64,000 bases of DNA, taken from contig DASRBN010000030.1 of assembly GCA_035653615.1 (NCBI GenBank), positions 124,001 to 188,000 of the forward strand, read 5' to 3'. The stretch's first letter is position 1. Every line of letters starts with the position of its first letter. The DNA comes from Ktedonobacteraceae bacterium (GTDB lineage: Bacteria > Chloroflexota > Ktedonobacteria > Ktedonobacterales > Ktedonobacteraceae). The translations under genes were made by a program, and so were the position numbers. Shown here in pieces: positions 27,917 through 36,682 of the stretch. The notes beneath the pieces were generated by a model. That model saw only the letters and a program-made list of their open reading frames with translations, had not been told where the DNA came from and ran no database searches.

Positions 27917-28867
27917 ATGAAACTCGATGCTTTCTCTGTGATTTACCAGGATCATCACCTGCTAATCGTGAACAAACCGGCGGGCCTGGTCATTCATCCC
28001 ACGTACAAACATGCTGATGGGACGATGTGGGATGCAATTTTGGCGTACCTGGAGCAGTGGGGAGGAGATGATTGGCAGCCGCCAGAACTGCCCGATGAGC
28101 CCGCATGGGCCAAGGCGCCGGCACATGTGCGCGAGATGCTGCGAGAGAAGCGCGCTCAATGGTATTGGGAAAAGGAAGGATTGCTGAATCGTCCGTGTTT
28201 GCTGCATCGCCTCGATAAAGATACGTCTGGCGTCGTTGCGCTTGCCCGTACAGAGCGCTGTTGTCGCCACATTATTCGCCAGTTTGAGCGACACACCATT
28301 GTCAAACGTTACCTTGCTGTCGTGCAAAAGGGCGCGCCGGAATGGGCAAGGCCGCGGGCGGGGTTAAGAATGGCACGGTTATTTGATGGCAAACCTGAGC
28401 AAGATTTCGATTTGCCTTTTGATCTTTTAAGTATGGGACAGCAAGATGTTATGGTTGAAGGGGCCTTGATGCGCGACCCGGCTGATCGACGCCGCTGCAT
28501 TGTTGGCGCTGAGGGACAACACGCAGCGACGATGCTGAAAGTGCTGGCAGTTGAGGGCGATTTTGGCCTGGTGGAAGCGCGTCCTGTCACTGGTCGCACG
28601 CATCAGATTCGTGCGCACCTGGCAGTGTTGGGTTATGCTATTGTCGGAGATCAGACCTACGCGCCGCCTGCTATGCTTGGAACGCCGGGAGCAGGCCTGG
28701 GCCGTCAATTCCTGCATGCCTTTAGCCTTGAACTGCGGCGCTATCCCGATAATGTGTTATGCACGTTTGTCGCCCCGCTGGCCGGTGACCTGGTAGCCTG
28801 GCAGGAGCAATACTTCCCGCAGTGGTCAGGAGTTCTCGATGCAAGCAAAACAGTACCCGCAGAATAG
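27917..28867 (+). CDS. RluA-family RNA pseudouridine synthase
   Basis: 316 residues. The catalytic motif HRLDKDTSGVVALA holds the essential aspartate; the opening DHHLLIVNKPAGLVIHP and closing RPVTGRTHQIRAHLAVLGYAIVGD segments are diagnostic. About 55 residues lie between VIHP and the HRLDKD motif, including a Trp/Pro-rich insert (WGGDDWQPPELPDEPAWAKA), longer than in standard RluA. No S4 domain is present. It modifies uridines in rRNA or tRNA; the site cannot be told from sequence. Its end overlaps the next gene by 29 bases. Confidence 0.9.
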   Translation: MKLDAFSVIYQDHHLLIVNKPAGLVIHPTYKHADGTMWDAILAYLEQWGGDDWQPPELPDEPAWAKAPAHVREMLREKRAQWYWEKEGLLNRPCLLHRLDKDTSGVVALARTERCCRHIIRQFERHTIVKRYLAVVQKGAPEWARPRAGLRMARLFDGKPEQDFDLPFDLLSMGQQDVMVEGALMRDPADRRRCIVGAEGQHAATMLKVLAVEGDFGLVEARPVTGRTHQIRAHLAVLGYAIVGDQTYAPPAMLGTPGAGLGRQFLHAFSLELRRYPDNVLCTFVAPLAGDLVAWQEQYFPQWSGVLDASKTVPAE

Positions 28868-29393
28868 CGGCCCTTATGCCAGTTTGAGCGAGGAAGCAAA
28901 GAAAAAACGCCTTGATGCCATGGTCAGAATCTGGCAGAGCGATACGGAACGCCGCATCGAGAGCGAGGGCTACCGTGCCTTTATAAAGAGCGCCGGGCTT
29001 GATGAATATCGTTACTCCGTCTGGATGCGTTTTCCTGAGTGGGAGCGTTCGGCTGTGATCGGGCAGGTGCTTACGCTACAGCGCTCGCAAAGTGGGGCGC
29101 CCGAAGATCCCGCGCTCTTCACGAACTGGAGACATGATCCCCTTTTGAAAACCATGCCGGATTGGAAAATCCACCTGCCTAATGAGAATGTGTTCAATAT
29201 TTCGGTTCGTATTACACCGGGTGGCCTGGGCGAAGGCACTCGCTGGGCAATCGTGATGCCCAGCGAAATGATTCCTCGCTATAAGCCAGGCTGGCCGAGG
29301 CAGCAAGAATGGGTCGCGTGGACGCGCTCATTCGATTGGTTATCCGTGGCCGTGAAGTTTATCCGGGCGATGCTCGATACTATCTCAGATTGA
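28839..29393 (+). CDS. hypothetical protein overlapping the pseudouridine synthase gene
   Basis: 184 residues, soluble, with many Trp, Arg and Pro (YSVWMRFPEWERSAVIGQV, MIPRYKPGWPRQQEWVAWTRSFDW). The 29-base overlap with the upstream gene indicates translational coupling. No family is recognised. Its stop codon directly abuts the stop codon of the convergent ABC ATPase gene. Confidence 0.6.
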   Translation: MQAKQYPQNSGPYASLSEEAKKKRLDAMVRIWQSDTERRIESEGYRAFIKSAGLDEYRYSVWMRFPEWERSAVIGQVLTLQRSQSGAPEDPALFTNWRHDPLLKTMPDWKIHLPNENVFNISVRITPGGLGEGTRWAIVMPSEMIPRYKPGWPRQQEWVAWTRSFDWLSVAVKFIRAMLDTISD

Positions 29394-30788
29394 TTATTTT
29401 GTCTCGGCAGGTTCAGGTTCCTCAAGGCGGAACATGCCACGATCTTCGTTGAAGGAGAATAGTTCGGCATAGCGTCCCCAGTTAATCGCGGTCTGAAGTT
29501 GAGCCTGAGCCTCTTCTTCGCTAAAGTGCTTTTCCAGGATGCTCAGGAAGAATTCCTCCGGCAAGGTATGCCCCGGCGCCGACTCTAAATCATGTACGAT
29601 CTGGCGCAGAATGCTGACGTGAGCGAGCGCCTGTTCGCGGAACACCTGTTTTTCTTCCAGTACACCTGCCTCGGCAAAATGTATGCCGGGTTTCGTTAGT
29701 ACAAGGTCGCCCTCCTGGGTTTCGGCCAGGTCAAGTACATCTGCTGCTTCCACCAGCGGCAGCAGATCGTCTAACTCGAGGTGCAGGTGCCGCCCAAGCT
29801 GGTAGAGATCATCTCGATCTCCCTTTGTATGCACCAGCTCAATAAGCCCTGTAACATCGCCAATAGAGACATGCGGCAAGACCTGGTAAGGCCGGGTTGA
29901 GCGAACAAGGGGTCCTGTTTGAGCCTGTGGTGTTCGTGTCGCCAATAAACTCGCTATATCCTCCTGCGGGCTGGTCATGATGCGATAGATCAGGTCTACC
30001 AATGCCGTATGCGAATCGCCCTGGATGGTTCGTTGTTCAACCGGCAGTCCCGGTAGTTCAACTCGAATATGCCCTGGATTGGCGCCCATGATCAGGATAC
30101 GGTCGGCCATGCTCACGGCTTCGTCGATATTATGCGTCACCATCAGGATTGCGCGAGTCGGCATGCTTTGCGCGCGCCACAGGCCCAGTAGTTCCTTGCG
30201 CAGGTTGGTAGCTGTCAGGACATCGAGGGCGCTGAAAGGCTCATCCATGAACAATAATTCTGGTTCAACGACCAGGGCGCGGGCAAATCCCACCCGCTGC
30301 CGCATCCCTCCAGAAAGTTCCTTGGGATAAGCATCTTCAAAGCCATCCAGGCCAATGAGATCGATGGCGGCCAGCGCTTTCTTTAGGCGCTGGGTAGAGG
30401 TCATTGGGCGCGATTCCAGGCCAAGCTCTACATTTTGTAAAACAGTGAGCCAGGGAAAGAGGGCAAATGATTGAAACACAATGGCTACATGTGGATTCGG
30501 GCCATATTGTGGTTCTCCCTTAAAGAGGACCTGGCCCTCGGTAGGCTGGATCAGCCCCGCAAGGATACGTAAGAGCGTTGATTTTCCCGACCCGGACGGC
30601 CCGAGTAAAGCAACAAATTCACCGGCATGAATCTTTAACTGCACGCAGTCGAGTACTAAATGTGAGGGAGTATCTTTTGTATGCCTGTCTTCAGCCTGGT
30701 ACGTTTTACTGCACATGCGTGCCTCTAGCAGCACCTCTTTTGGCTCGGTGGCGTCATCTTGTTGGGCGAGTTGGCCAAATTGTGTCAT
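29394..30788 (-). CDS. NitT/TauT-type ABC transporter ATPase with AAA-associated C-terminal domain
   Basis: 464 residues. The ABC domain (first about 260) has Walker A GPSGSGKST, signature LSGGMRQRVGFARAL and Walker B LLFMDEPFSALD. The C-terminal about 180 residues match the domain that accompanies ATPases of nitrate/sulfonate/taurine-type importers in some phyla (helical, with LDDLLPLVEAADVLDLAETQEGDLVLT and EEFFLSILEKHFSEEEAQAQL). It lies 17 bases downstream of the permease gene and surely works with it. No substrate-binding protein gene is adjacent. Confidence 0.88.
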   Translation of the reverse strand: MTQFGQLAQQDDATEPKEVLLEARMCSKTYQAEDRHTKDTPSHLVLDCVQLKIHAGEFVALLGPSGSGKSTLLRILAGLIQPTEGQVLFKGEPQYGPNPHVAIVFQSFALFPWLTVLQNVELGLESRPMTSTQRLKKALAAIDLIGLDGFEDAYPKELSGGMRQRVGFARALVVEPELLFMDEPFSALDVLTATNLRKELLGLWRAQSMPTRAILMVTHNIDEAVSMADRILIMGANPGHIRVELPGLPVEQRTIQGDSHTALVDLIYRIMTSPQEDIASLLATRTPQAQTGPLVRSTRPYQVLPHVSIGDVTGLIELVHTKGDRDDLYQLGRHLHLELDDLLPLVEAADVLDLAETQEGDLVLTKPGIHFAEAGVLEEKQVFREQALAHVSILRQIVHDLESAPGHTLPEEFFLSILEKHFSEEEAQAQLQTAINWGRYAELFSFNEDRGMFRLEEPEPAETK

Positions 30789-30805
30789 GCTTTCTTACCT
30801 CCAAT

Positions 30806-32626
30806 CTATCCTAATGTATAGCGGCGCTCTGCCAGGGTATACAGGCGTTTCCAGAGCAGGCGGTTAATAATAACGACGATAATAGCCATCAAAAGGGTGG
30901 CTGCCAGCAGGACAGGGAAGTTTCCCGTAGCTGCGGCAGCGGCAATGCTTGCCCCAAGACCTATTGTGCTGGAGATGTGATTGTTGAATACAACATATTC
31001 TGAAACAATACTGGCATTCCACGCGCCACCGCTGGCGGTTAGCATGCCCGTCACCAGGTAAGGAAAGATGGCAGGCAGTATCAGCGTGCGCCACCTGCGC
31101 CAGCCACTTACGTGATAGACCGTTGAGGCTTCGCGCAGGTCGCTGGGAATGGCCATTGCTCCGGCGATGACATTGAAGAGTATATACCACTGTGTTCCCA
31201 ATAGCATTAGCACAATGGCGGCAAGCGAAAGCCCACCGGGCAGGTCTACAAGGACTAGCAGCAGAACGGGGAAGACCGCCGTTGCCGGAATAGAGGCAAT
31301 CACCTGTACGACCGGCTGCAGGCGACGTGACCAGCGCGGTGATAGCCCGATGGCAACCCCAAGCGGCACAGTCCAGGCGATGCCAATCGCGAGCGCCGCG
31401 ACCGTGCGCAGCCATGTGGCAATGCCGGCAAGCAGCAACTCTCCCCAGGTGGCGAGATTTACCTGAAAAAGGAGACGTATTGCAAACCATAGGCCAACAA
31501 TGATTATCACCAATGCTAATGCTGCTATCAACCATCCAATAACACGCCGTATGGAAAAGGTGTTTTCCTTTTGAGCAGTTACGGATGCTCTATGCTCCCG
31601 GTCTGGTAACGGTTGGAGCCAGTTCAGGAACATGGCGAGCAGGTGCCCGGCAGGTCGAAAGATGTGCCGGTTCAAAAAGGCAATGATTGCTGAGCGGCGC
31701 AGCGCATCAAGGATCGGGGAGTGGGGCGCTTCCCCTTCGGTGCTCAATTCCAGTTTGAACTTGTCGGCCCAGGCTACCAACGGACGCCAGAAGAGCAGAT
31801 CGAGCAGAACGATTACTATAATGAGCGTCGCAAGGCCGAGCAGGATGGCTTCAGTATTGCCGGTGTTCGCGGCAGCCTGGAGATAAGAACCCAACCCTGG
31901 TAGTTGAAAAGAATGGCTGCCCAGGGTAAATTGCTCGGAAGCCATCAAGAAAAACCAGCCACCGGCCCAGCTCATCATACTGTTCCAGATCAGGCCAATC
32001 ATCGATGATGGTACTTCTAGCTTAAGAAAGCGCTGCCAGGGGCGCATGCGCGCAATTGTGGCCACCTCCTGCAATTCGGTAGGGACAGTGCGTGCCGAAT
32101 GATAGTAGCTGAAGGTCATGTTCCAGGCCTGGCTGGTAAAGATCAGTATAACGCTTGCCAGTTCAAGACCGATATTGGAGTGCGGAAATGCGGCGACCAA
32201 TGCCAGGATGACAGCCGGCATGAACGAGAGAATAGGAATGCTCTGCAGGATATCGAGTATTGGAATCATCACGATACTTGCTCGCCGGTTGGTGGCCGCG
32301 ATATGTCCATAGACCAGGGTAAAAATGAGCGAGAGGATGTAACCCAGGATCATACGCAGCAGCGAATAGCCAGCATACAGCGGCAGCACCTGGGGATTCA
32401 GGTCAATAGAGACGCTGGGTGTCAGCGGAGCTGTCCAACGTTGGGCGGCTATGATGAGAAAGGCTATAGCAGCAAGTATGCCCAGCGCAACCAGGAGATC
32501 AACGCCACCCAAACGACGTGCCGCCTTTGAACGGCGCTCTTGAGTGTAAGTCGTTTCTTTTTTCGTGCTTGCCCCCGTGAGTTGCTCACGCTCGCGGGGG
32601 TTATCGGGAATGAAAACTTGAGCCAC
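30806..32626 (-). CDS. double-domain NitT/TauT-type ABC permease
   Basis: 606 residues containing two binding-protein-dependent permease domains in one chain. The first EAA-like loop reads VPTELQEVATIARMRPWQRFLKLEVPS in pieces, the second IPSDLREASTVYHVSGWRRWRTLILP in pieces; each has its own set of helices, joined by a cytoplasmic linker near residues 300-360. One chain thus replaces the usual permease dimer. Start GTG 32626 has GGAGG 6 bases upstream. The gene is preceded by a structured leader with a terminator (see 32844-33058). Substrate is unknown; a small anion or amine is typical for the family. Confidence 0.85.
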   Translation of the reverse strand: MAQVFIPDNPREREQLTGASTKKETTYTQERRSKAARRLGGVDLLVALGILAAIAFLIIAAQRWTAPLTPSVSIDLNPQVLPLYAGYSLLRMILGYILSLIFTLVYGHIAATNRRASIVMIPILDILQSIPILSFMPAVILALVAAFPHSNIGLELASVILIFTSQAWNMTFSYYHSARTVPTELQEVATIARMRPWQRFLKLEVPSSMIGLIWNSMMSWAGGWFFLMASEQFTLGSHSFQLPGLGSYLQAAANTGNTEAILLGLATLIIVIVLLDLLFWRPLVAWADKFKLELSTEGEAPHSPILDALRRSAIIAFLNRHIFRPAGHLLAMFLNWLQPLPDREHRASVTAQKENTFSIRRVIGWLIAALALVIIIVGLWFAIRLLFQVNLATWGELLLAGIATWLRTVAALAIGIAWTVPLGVAIGLSPRWSRRLQPVVQVIASIPATAVFPVLLLVLVDLPGGLSLAAIVLMLLGTQWYILFNVIAGAMAIPSDLREASTVYHVSGWRRWRTLILPAIFPYLVTGMLTASGGAWNASIVSEYVVFNNHISSTIGLGASIAAAAATGNFPVLLAATLLMAIIVVIINRLLWKRLYTLAERRYTLG

Positions 32627-32843
32627 CTGGTACCTCCATACATCTTTTGAGTTCAGGCAGCATGGAGGAACCTGATTGGTAGCTATCTCGTGCCAGCGGG
32701 GGCATTCCTATGCCAGAGAGGAGAATGGCGCGATGTACCTGCAGAGCTTCTCCGTGCTGCATGAAGGGACAGAAAACACTGTGACGGTAATTGAAAATCG
32801 TTGTTCAGGATCGGCTTTCACGCCATCTCACCTCCTTCGAAAA

Positions 32844-33058
32844 CAACGGCATAAAAAAACCACCAGCACTTTCCTGGTGGCAGGCTCGCTTGACGAGGAA
32901 CAGGCATTATTTTGCCGGGATGGACCTGTTTTTCCTCCACAAGGATCGGAATGCCACAGAATAGTGAGCAACAAAAATTCCTGGTTGTTCGTTGGCAATG
33001 TAAAGATTGCCGGGAACGCGCTTTATTACATGCCGTTGATGTGAACAGCTATGTTCAC
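32844..33058 (-). promoter_or_regulatory. structured RNA leader of the ABC transporter, riboswitch-like, class unknown
   Basis: This 500-base gap between nitrilase and permease holds, on the minus strand, a series of helices: hairpin GTGAACA/TGTTCAC (33058-33041); a long-range 9-bp helix (33038-33030 with 32852-32844) enclosing the rest; hairpin 33017-32987 (6-bp inner and 4-bp outer stem); helix P1 (32957-32952 with 32882-32877) enclosing P2 (32937-32925 with 32904-32895). The 3' strand of P1 overlaps the 5' arm of an intrinsic terminator, so P1 and terminator exclude each other, as in an on-switch. After the terminator AAGGAGG (32838-32832) is exposed about 200 bases before the permease start. 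I could not match it to TPP, SAM-I, cobalamin, guanidine-I, fluoride, FMN or T-box consensus. Confidence 0.55.
32853..32880 (-). terminator. intrinsic terminator inside the ABC-transporter leader
   Basis: Minus strand: CCACCAG (32880-32874), 7-base loop, CTGGTGG (32866-32860), then seven bases read as T (32859-32853). It lies upstream of the transporter genes rather than after them, so it either ends nitrilase read-through or acts as an attenuator. Confidence 0.85.
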
Positions 33059-33103
33059 TATCCATTTATGAACTCACTTCCCACAAAGACAAAACCCAAA
33101 AAG

Positions 33104-33133
33104 ACTATACCGCAGCCAGAAGAGCTATGTCAA
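33104..33133 (-). promoter_or_regulatory. promoter of the ABC-transporter leader
   Basis: Minus strand: TTGACA (33133-33128), 18-base spacer, TATAGT (33109-33104). The -35 box overlaps the stop codon of the nitrilase gene. Expected start near 33097, giving a leader of about 470 bases. Confidence 0.7.
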
Positions 33134-33951
33134 GCTGAAACGCTCTTTCGCAAATCCTCCCGTATTTTGTATGCTTTCTCCGCATCATCCAAAATAGAGG
33201 TATCTACGACAAAGTAGCGCATCTCTTCCTCGTTATGCTCCATTGTTCCGAGAGAGCCCTTGAAAGGAACGGTAACTTGTGATTGGCCGATCAGCGTTCC
33301 CGTGTTGCCCTCGTAATTCAATCGTCCGGCAGCATTGGTGTAAACCAGCACGATCTCGTTTTCGAACGCTCTTGTCACGCACAAAGCATTGACCAGCTTG
33401 ATCTCGGAGTTCTCGTCGTACTTCATGCCCTCGCCGGCATCTTCAAGGCACCAGTAGCTTGGGCAGATCACCATCTCCACGCCTTCACGCGCCATTGCTC
33501 GGAAAATCTCAGGAAAGATCAAATCCCAGCAGATAATCAGCCCAACTTTGCCAAAGCGCGTTTGAAAAACGCAGCTTTCAGTGCCGGGAGTATTATAGGC
33601 TCTTTCGGGTATCCACAGGTTCACTTTTCTGTACTTACCCAGAATGTTTCCACCGCGATCAATATAGCAGGTCGTATTATAGATGCCTGTCTCTGTGCCC
33701 TCCGGGATTGAGCCGGGAACAATGTCAATCGTGTATTTAGCAGCCAGGTGTTGGAAATGCCTGAAATAACGCCCGTCGTAATCGGCAAACTGTCTTCTAC
33801 CAATCAGCGGCCCGACGACAAAATCTTCAGGAAAGACAATCAGCTGTGCCTGCGATGAGGCCATTTCAATGAACTGCTCGGCCCTTATGAGATTCTTTTC
33901 CGGGGCAAATTGGTTGATAGTGCATTGTACTACGGCTATCTTTATTTCCAT
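33130..33951 (-). CDS. carbon-nitrogen hydrolase (nitrilase superfamily)
   Basis: 273 residues with the full catalytic set: glutamate E42 (VFPEDF), lysine K109 (YRKVNLW) and cysteine C141 (ICWDLIFPE). The family cleaves amides, carbamoyl groups or nitriles to acids and ammonia. The pattern after the cysteine (REGVEMVICPSYW) is nearer to amidases/carbamoylases than to true nitrilases, but the substrate is open. It is the last gene of a run with a desaturase-like flavoprotein and a small membrane protein, and its stop carries the promoter of the downstream transporter. A link between transporter substrate and this enzyme is plausible inference. Confidence 0.87.
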   Translation of the reverse strand: MEIKIAVVQCTINQFAPEKNLIRAEQFIEMASSQAQLIVFPEDFVVGPLIGRRQFADYDGRYFRHFQHLAAKYTIDIVPGSIPEGTETGIYNTTCYIDRGGNILGKYRKVNLWIPERAYNTPGTESCVFQTRFGKVGLIICWDLIFPEIFRAMAREGVEMVICPSYWCLEDAGEGMKYDENSEIKLVNALCVTRAFENEIVLVYTNAAGRLNYEGNTGTLIGQSQVTVPFKGSLGTMEHNEEEMRYFVVDTSILDDAEKAYKIREDLRKSVSA

Positions 33952-33984
33952 GAATTGCCTCTCCTATCTCTGAGCTTTGGTGTG

Positions 33985-34185
33985 TCATGGTTCTTTCGTC
34001 TGTAAGATACGGCGCAAAAGGAAGACGAATGGTATTCCCACTACAATGATAACCAGTCCGATAATCAATGGGATGACGCTATTCTTCCCGAAGATCTCCA
34101 GTTGATCGGTTACCTGCACAACGACGCCCGCTGTTAATAGGGTGAAAGCAATGCCCATCGAAGTGCTGAAACGTCTGGTACGCAT
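33985..34185 (-). CDS. small two-helix membrane protein
   Basis: 66 residues with two membrane helices (GIAFTLLTAGVVVQV and VIPLIIGLVIIVVGIPFVFLL) and basic ends. Its start lies 7 bases after the stop of the desaturase-like gene, so they are co-transcribed. No family recognised. Confidence 0.6.
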   Translation of the reverse strand: MRTRRFSTSMGIAFTLLTAGVVVQVTDQLEIFGKNSVIPLIIGLVIIVVGIPFVFLLRRILQTKEP

Positions 34186-34192
34186 GCCGGTA

Positions 34193-35758
34193 TTACCTCT
34201 TTGCCCAATCGCTCAAGAGTGCCTGTGCCGCGTTGTGGCCCGGCGCACCCATCACTCCACCACCGGGATGCGAGCCGGAGCCGCAGAGGTACAGTCCCTC
34301 GATAGGAGTGCGATAGCGCGCGCATTCAGGTGTAGGTCTGAGCGAGAAAAGCTGGTCTGGCGTGATCTCGCCCTGGAAGATATTGCCGTTGGGCAGGCCA
34401 TAGCGTTGTTCGATATCGAGGGGACTGAGCACCTGGCGATCAATCACTGCGTCTGCAAAGTTGGGCGCGAATTCGGTCATGGTAGCGATGATGCGGTCGG
34501 CCATCTCGTTTTTCACCGCATCAGACCATTCGCGGCCCTTTAAATGATAAGGAGCATACTGGCAGAACATCGAGATTGTATGATAACCGGCGGGCGCGAC
34601 TGTAGGATCGGTTGCCGACTGCATGTAGGCCTCGATATAGGGTTTGCGCGAGAGTTCGCCGCGTTCCGCATCCTCGAATGCTTCCTGCACCCAATCAGGT
34701 GTCGGGGTGATATCGCAGGAACCGGCATGTTGCAGGCCTGGCGTCGTTCCGGGAATGCACTTGAAACTGGGCAACTCTTTCAGCGCGATGTTCAGCTTGA
34801 TAACGGCGCTCTCGGTTTTGATGTGTGAGATGCGTTTGAGGAAGCTCTTATCCAGGCCCACGCCGGCGCAGAACTGCAAAAAGGTGCGTTTGGGGTCGGC
34901 ATTTGAGAGCACCGCGGCGGCGCGCAATTCTTCTCCATTCTCCAGTCGCACGCCCTCTGCGCGTCCATTATGCACGAGGATTTTCGCGACGGGAGCATTC
35001 GTGCGAATGACTGCGCCATGAGCCTCGGCGGACGCGGCCATGGCAAAGCTGATGCGTCCCATGCCGCCTCGCACATATCCCCACATGCCATGCTCGCCGT
35101 TAACTTCGCCAAACATATGGTGCCACATCACATACACTGATCCTGGAGTTTTAGGGCCGATAAAAGAACCAATGACGCCCTGCCCTGCGAATGCTGCGCG
35201 TAAATAATCGGACTCGAAATAATCAGCCAGCATGTCGTAGAGGTTGCCGAACATCAAATAGCGGTAGATTTCTTCGTCCTCACCGCGGAAGCGAGCGGCC
35301 AGGTCGGCTATCGATGGAGGCTCTTCGAGCAGGATGGGGGTGAGTATCTCGGAAGCGCGGTCAAAGAAACGCAGGAATTTGGGATAGGCTTCGGCATCAT
35401 GGGGCGAAAGACGGCGGATGCCTTCGACCGTTTTCTCGGTGCTGGCGCGGAAAAATAGATAGTTGCCATCCAGGAATGGTACAAACATTTGCGGGTCTTT
35501 GACATAAGCATCAAAACCATACCGGTGCAATTCTAGATCGCGAATGATCTCAGGACGCAGCAGGCTTACAACATAAGCGCACGGCGACATGGTGAAACCG
35601 GGAAAAGGCTCTTCGAGTGTACATGCGCCACCTACTCGATCGCGTTTTTCCAGCACCAGCACTTTTTTACCCGCGCGAGCTAAATAGCCTGCTGCAACGA
35701 GTCCATTGTGTCCTGCTCCAATAATGATAACGTCGAATTGATCGGTTGATTGTGCCAT
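34193..35758 (-). CDS. phytoene-desaturase-like FAD-dependent oxidoreductase
   Basis: 521 residues. The FAD motif GAGHNGLVAAGYLARAGK sits at residues 14-31, followed by the LEKRDRVGGACTLEEPFPGF segment, and the C-terminus has the family motif GLYLCGSGSHPGGGVMGAPGHNAA. This branch (PYROXD2/CrtI-related) has unknown substrates in most bacteria. No carotenoid synthase is adjacent, so carotenoid desaturation is not supported by context. It is the first gene of the minus-strand run that leads to the nitrilase. Confidence 0.87.
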   Translation of the reverse strand: MAQSTDQFDVIIIGAGHNGLVAAGYLARAGKKVLVLEKRDRVGGACTLEEPFPGFTMSPCAYVVSLLRPEIIRDLELHRYGFDAYVKDPQMFVPFLDGNYLFFRASTEKTVEGIRRLSPHDAEAYPKFLRFFDRASEILTPILLEEPPSIADLAARFRGEDEEIYRYLMFGNLYDMLADYFESDYLRAAFAGQGVIGSFIGPKTPGSVYVMWHHMFGEVNGEHGMWGYVRGGMGRISFAMAASAEAHGAVIRTNAPVAKILVHNGRAEGVRLENGEELRAAAVLSNADPKRTFLQFCAGVGLDKSFLKRISHIKTESAVIKLNIALKELPSFKCIPGTTPGLQHAGSCDITPTPDWVQEAFEDAERGELSRKPYIEAYMQSATDPTVAPAGYHTISMFCQYAPYHLKGREWSDAVKNEMADRIIATMTEFAPNFADAVIDRQVLSPLDIEQRYGLPNGNIFQGEITPDQLFSLRPTPECARYRTPIEGLYLCGSGSHPGGGVMGAPGHNAAQALLSDWAKR

Positions 35759-35861
35759 GTGGTCTTGCTCTCCTGGAATGAAATGGTAGGATAGACAAAT
35801 CCTGGTTGGGAATAGTATAACACATGGTTGAGGCCAGCCGTCTCTGGAGAAGAAATACTAA

Positions 35862-35891
35862 AGGAGAAGGCTGCTAAACCAACCTTCTCCT
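35862..35891. terminator. probable terminator downstream of hsp20
   Basis: A 9-bp perfect stem (35862-35870 with 35883-35891), 12-base loop. T-tracts are weak on both sides. It lies between the desaturase-like gene's upstream region and the hsp20 stop codon, both on the minus strand, so it would end hsp20 transcripts. Confidence 0.5.
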
Positions 35892-36009
35892 GCTTTTGCG
35901 TAACAGCTATTGCTTAATGTATTTGTGTTTGGCTTTCGCGAGTTTGACTACTATCCTTCCCTCATGAAGAAGCGGCAGGAGCCAGACTCTTCCTGATTGG
36001 GGATTGCAA

Positions 36010-36570
36010 CTATCGTGACTCAACGGTTACCTGTTGCCCCTGGGTCTGCCCCTTGTTTACATTGATCTTCCTGGGGCGGCTGGTCTCGCTCAAGGGAATG
36101 TTGAGCGTAAGGATGCCATTCTGGTAGCTCGACTCGATCTTGTCTGCATCAATGGGCTGGGGTAGCGTGATGGTGCGCTCGAAAGTGCCGGAGCCTATTT
36201 CCCGCATAAGCCAGTTGTGGGTTTCACCACGCTGCTGGCCCTGTTGGATCTGCCCCTGCATCTGGGCAGTTTGCTGGCCCTGGCGCTGCGGCTGATTCTG
36301 TTCATGCTGGTGCCGGTAGTTGAACGTTCCTTTAATGTCAATGGTGTTCTGATGCACCGTCACATCGATGTCCTGCGGGTTCACTCCAGGTAGGGCAACA
36401 TTCACCTCGTAACCATTGTCTGTCTGGCAAACATCCATAGGAGCCATCATGGTCTGTGTGCGACTCCAACCCCAGCTAGGATTGACAAAGCTCTGTGCCA
36501 GGAGCTGGTCCATGGCATTACGCAGCGATAAGGCTTCGCTGTAAGGGTCGTAACGTGTAATTCCTGCCAT
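36010..36570 (-). CDS. Hsp20/alpha-crystallin small heat-shock protein with glutamine-rich insert
   Basis: 186 residues from ATG 36570, which has AAGGAGG 9 bases upstream. The alpha-crystallin core is clear: MDVCQTDNGYEVNVALPGV, NPQDIDVTVHQNTIDIKG, and the end IESSYQNGILTLNIPLSE with a GIL motif. Between the two halves lies about 35 residues very rich in glutamine and arginine, longer than the usual loop. It acts as an ATP-independent holdase in oligomers. A consensus promoter with direct repeats behind it lies upstream. Confidence 0.9.
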   Translation of the reverse strand: MAGITRYDPYSEALSLRNAMDQLLAQSFVNPSWGWSRTQTMMAPMDVCQTDNGYEVNVALPGVNPQDIDVTVHQNTIDIKGTFNYRHQHEQNQPQRQGQQTAQMQGQIQQGQQRGETHNWLMREIGSGTFERTITLPQPIDADKIESSYQNGILTLNIPLSETSRPRKINVNKGQTQGQQVTVESR

Positions 36571-36682
36571 ACTGAGTAACCTCCTTTTATATTCACTACT
36601 GGAACTTTCAAAGAACACTTTAATGCTCGGAAGTATATCAGACGCGTCTCTATTTATATGGGACCTCGTCTTCACGTCAATC

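Noticed and set aside
32708-32821. 37-codon minus-strand frame (GTG 32821) after AAGGAGG
   Set aside because: The ribosome site is good, but the peptide has no recognisable feature and the region may simply be untranslated leader. Kept as a possibility, not called.
32676-33044. 122-codon plus-strand frame in the ABC-transporter leader
   Set aside because: Antisense to a strong terminator and structured leader, with no domain and no ribosome site.
33041-33058. GTGAACA/TGTTCAC palindrome as a repressor operator
   Set aside because: It lies downstream of the predicted transcription start, inside the structured leader, so an RNA hairpin is the simpler reading; an operator is not excluded.
34193-35758. 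Carotenoid biosynthesis locus
   Set aside because: Only a distant phytoene-desaturase relative is present; no phytoene synthase, cyclase or prenyltransferase lies near.
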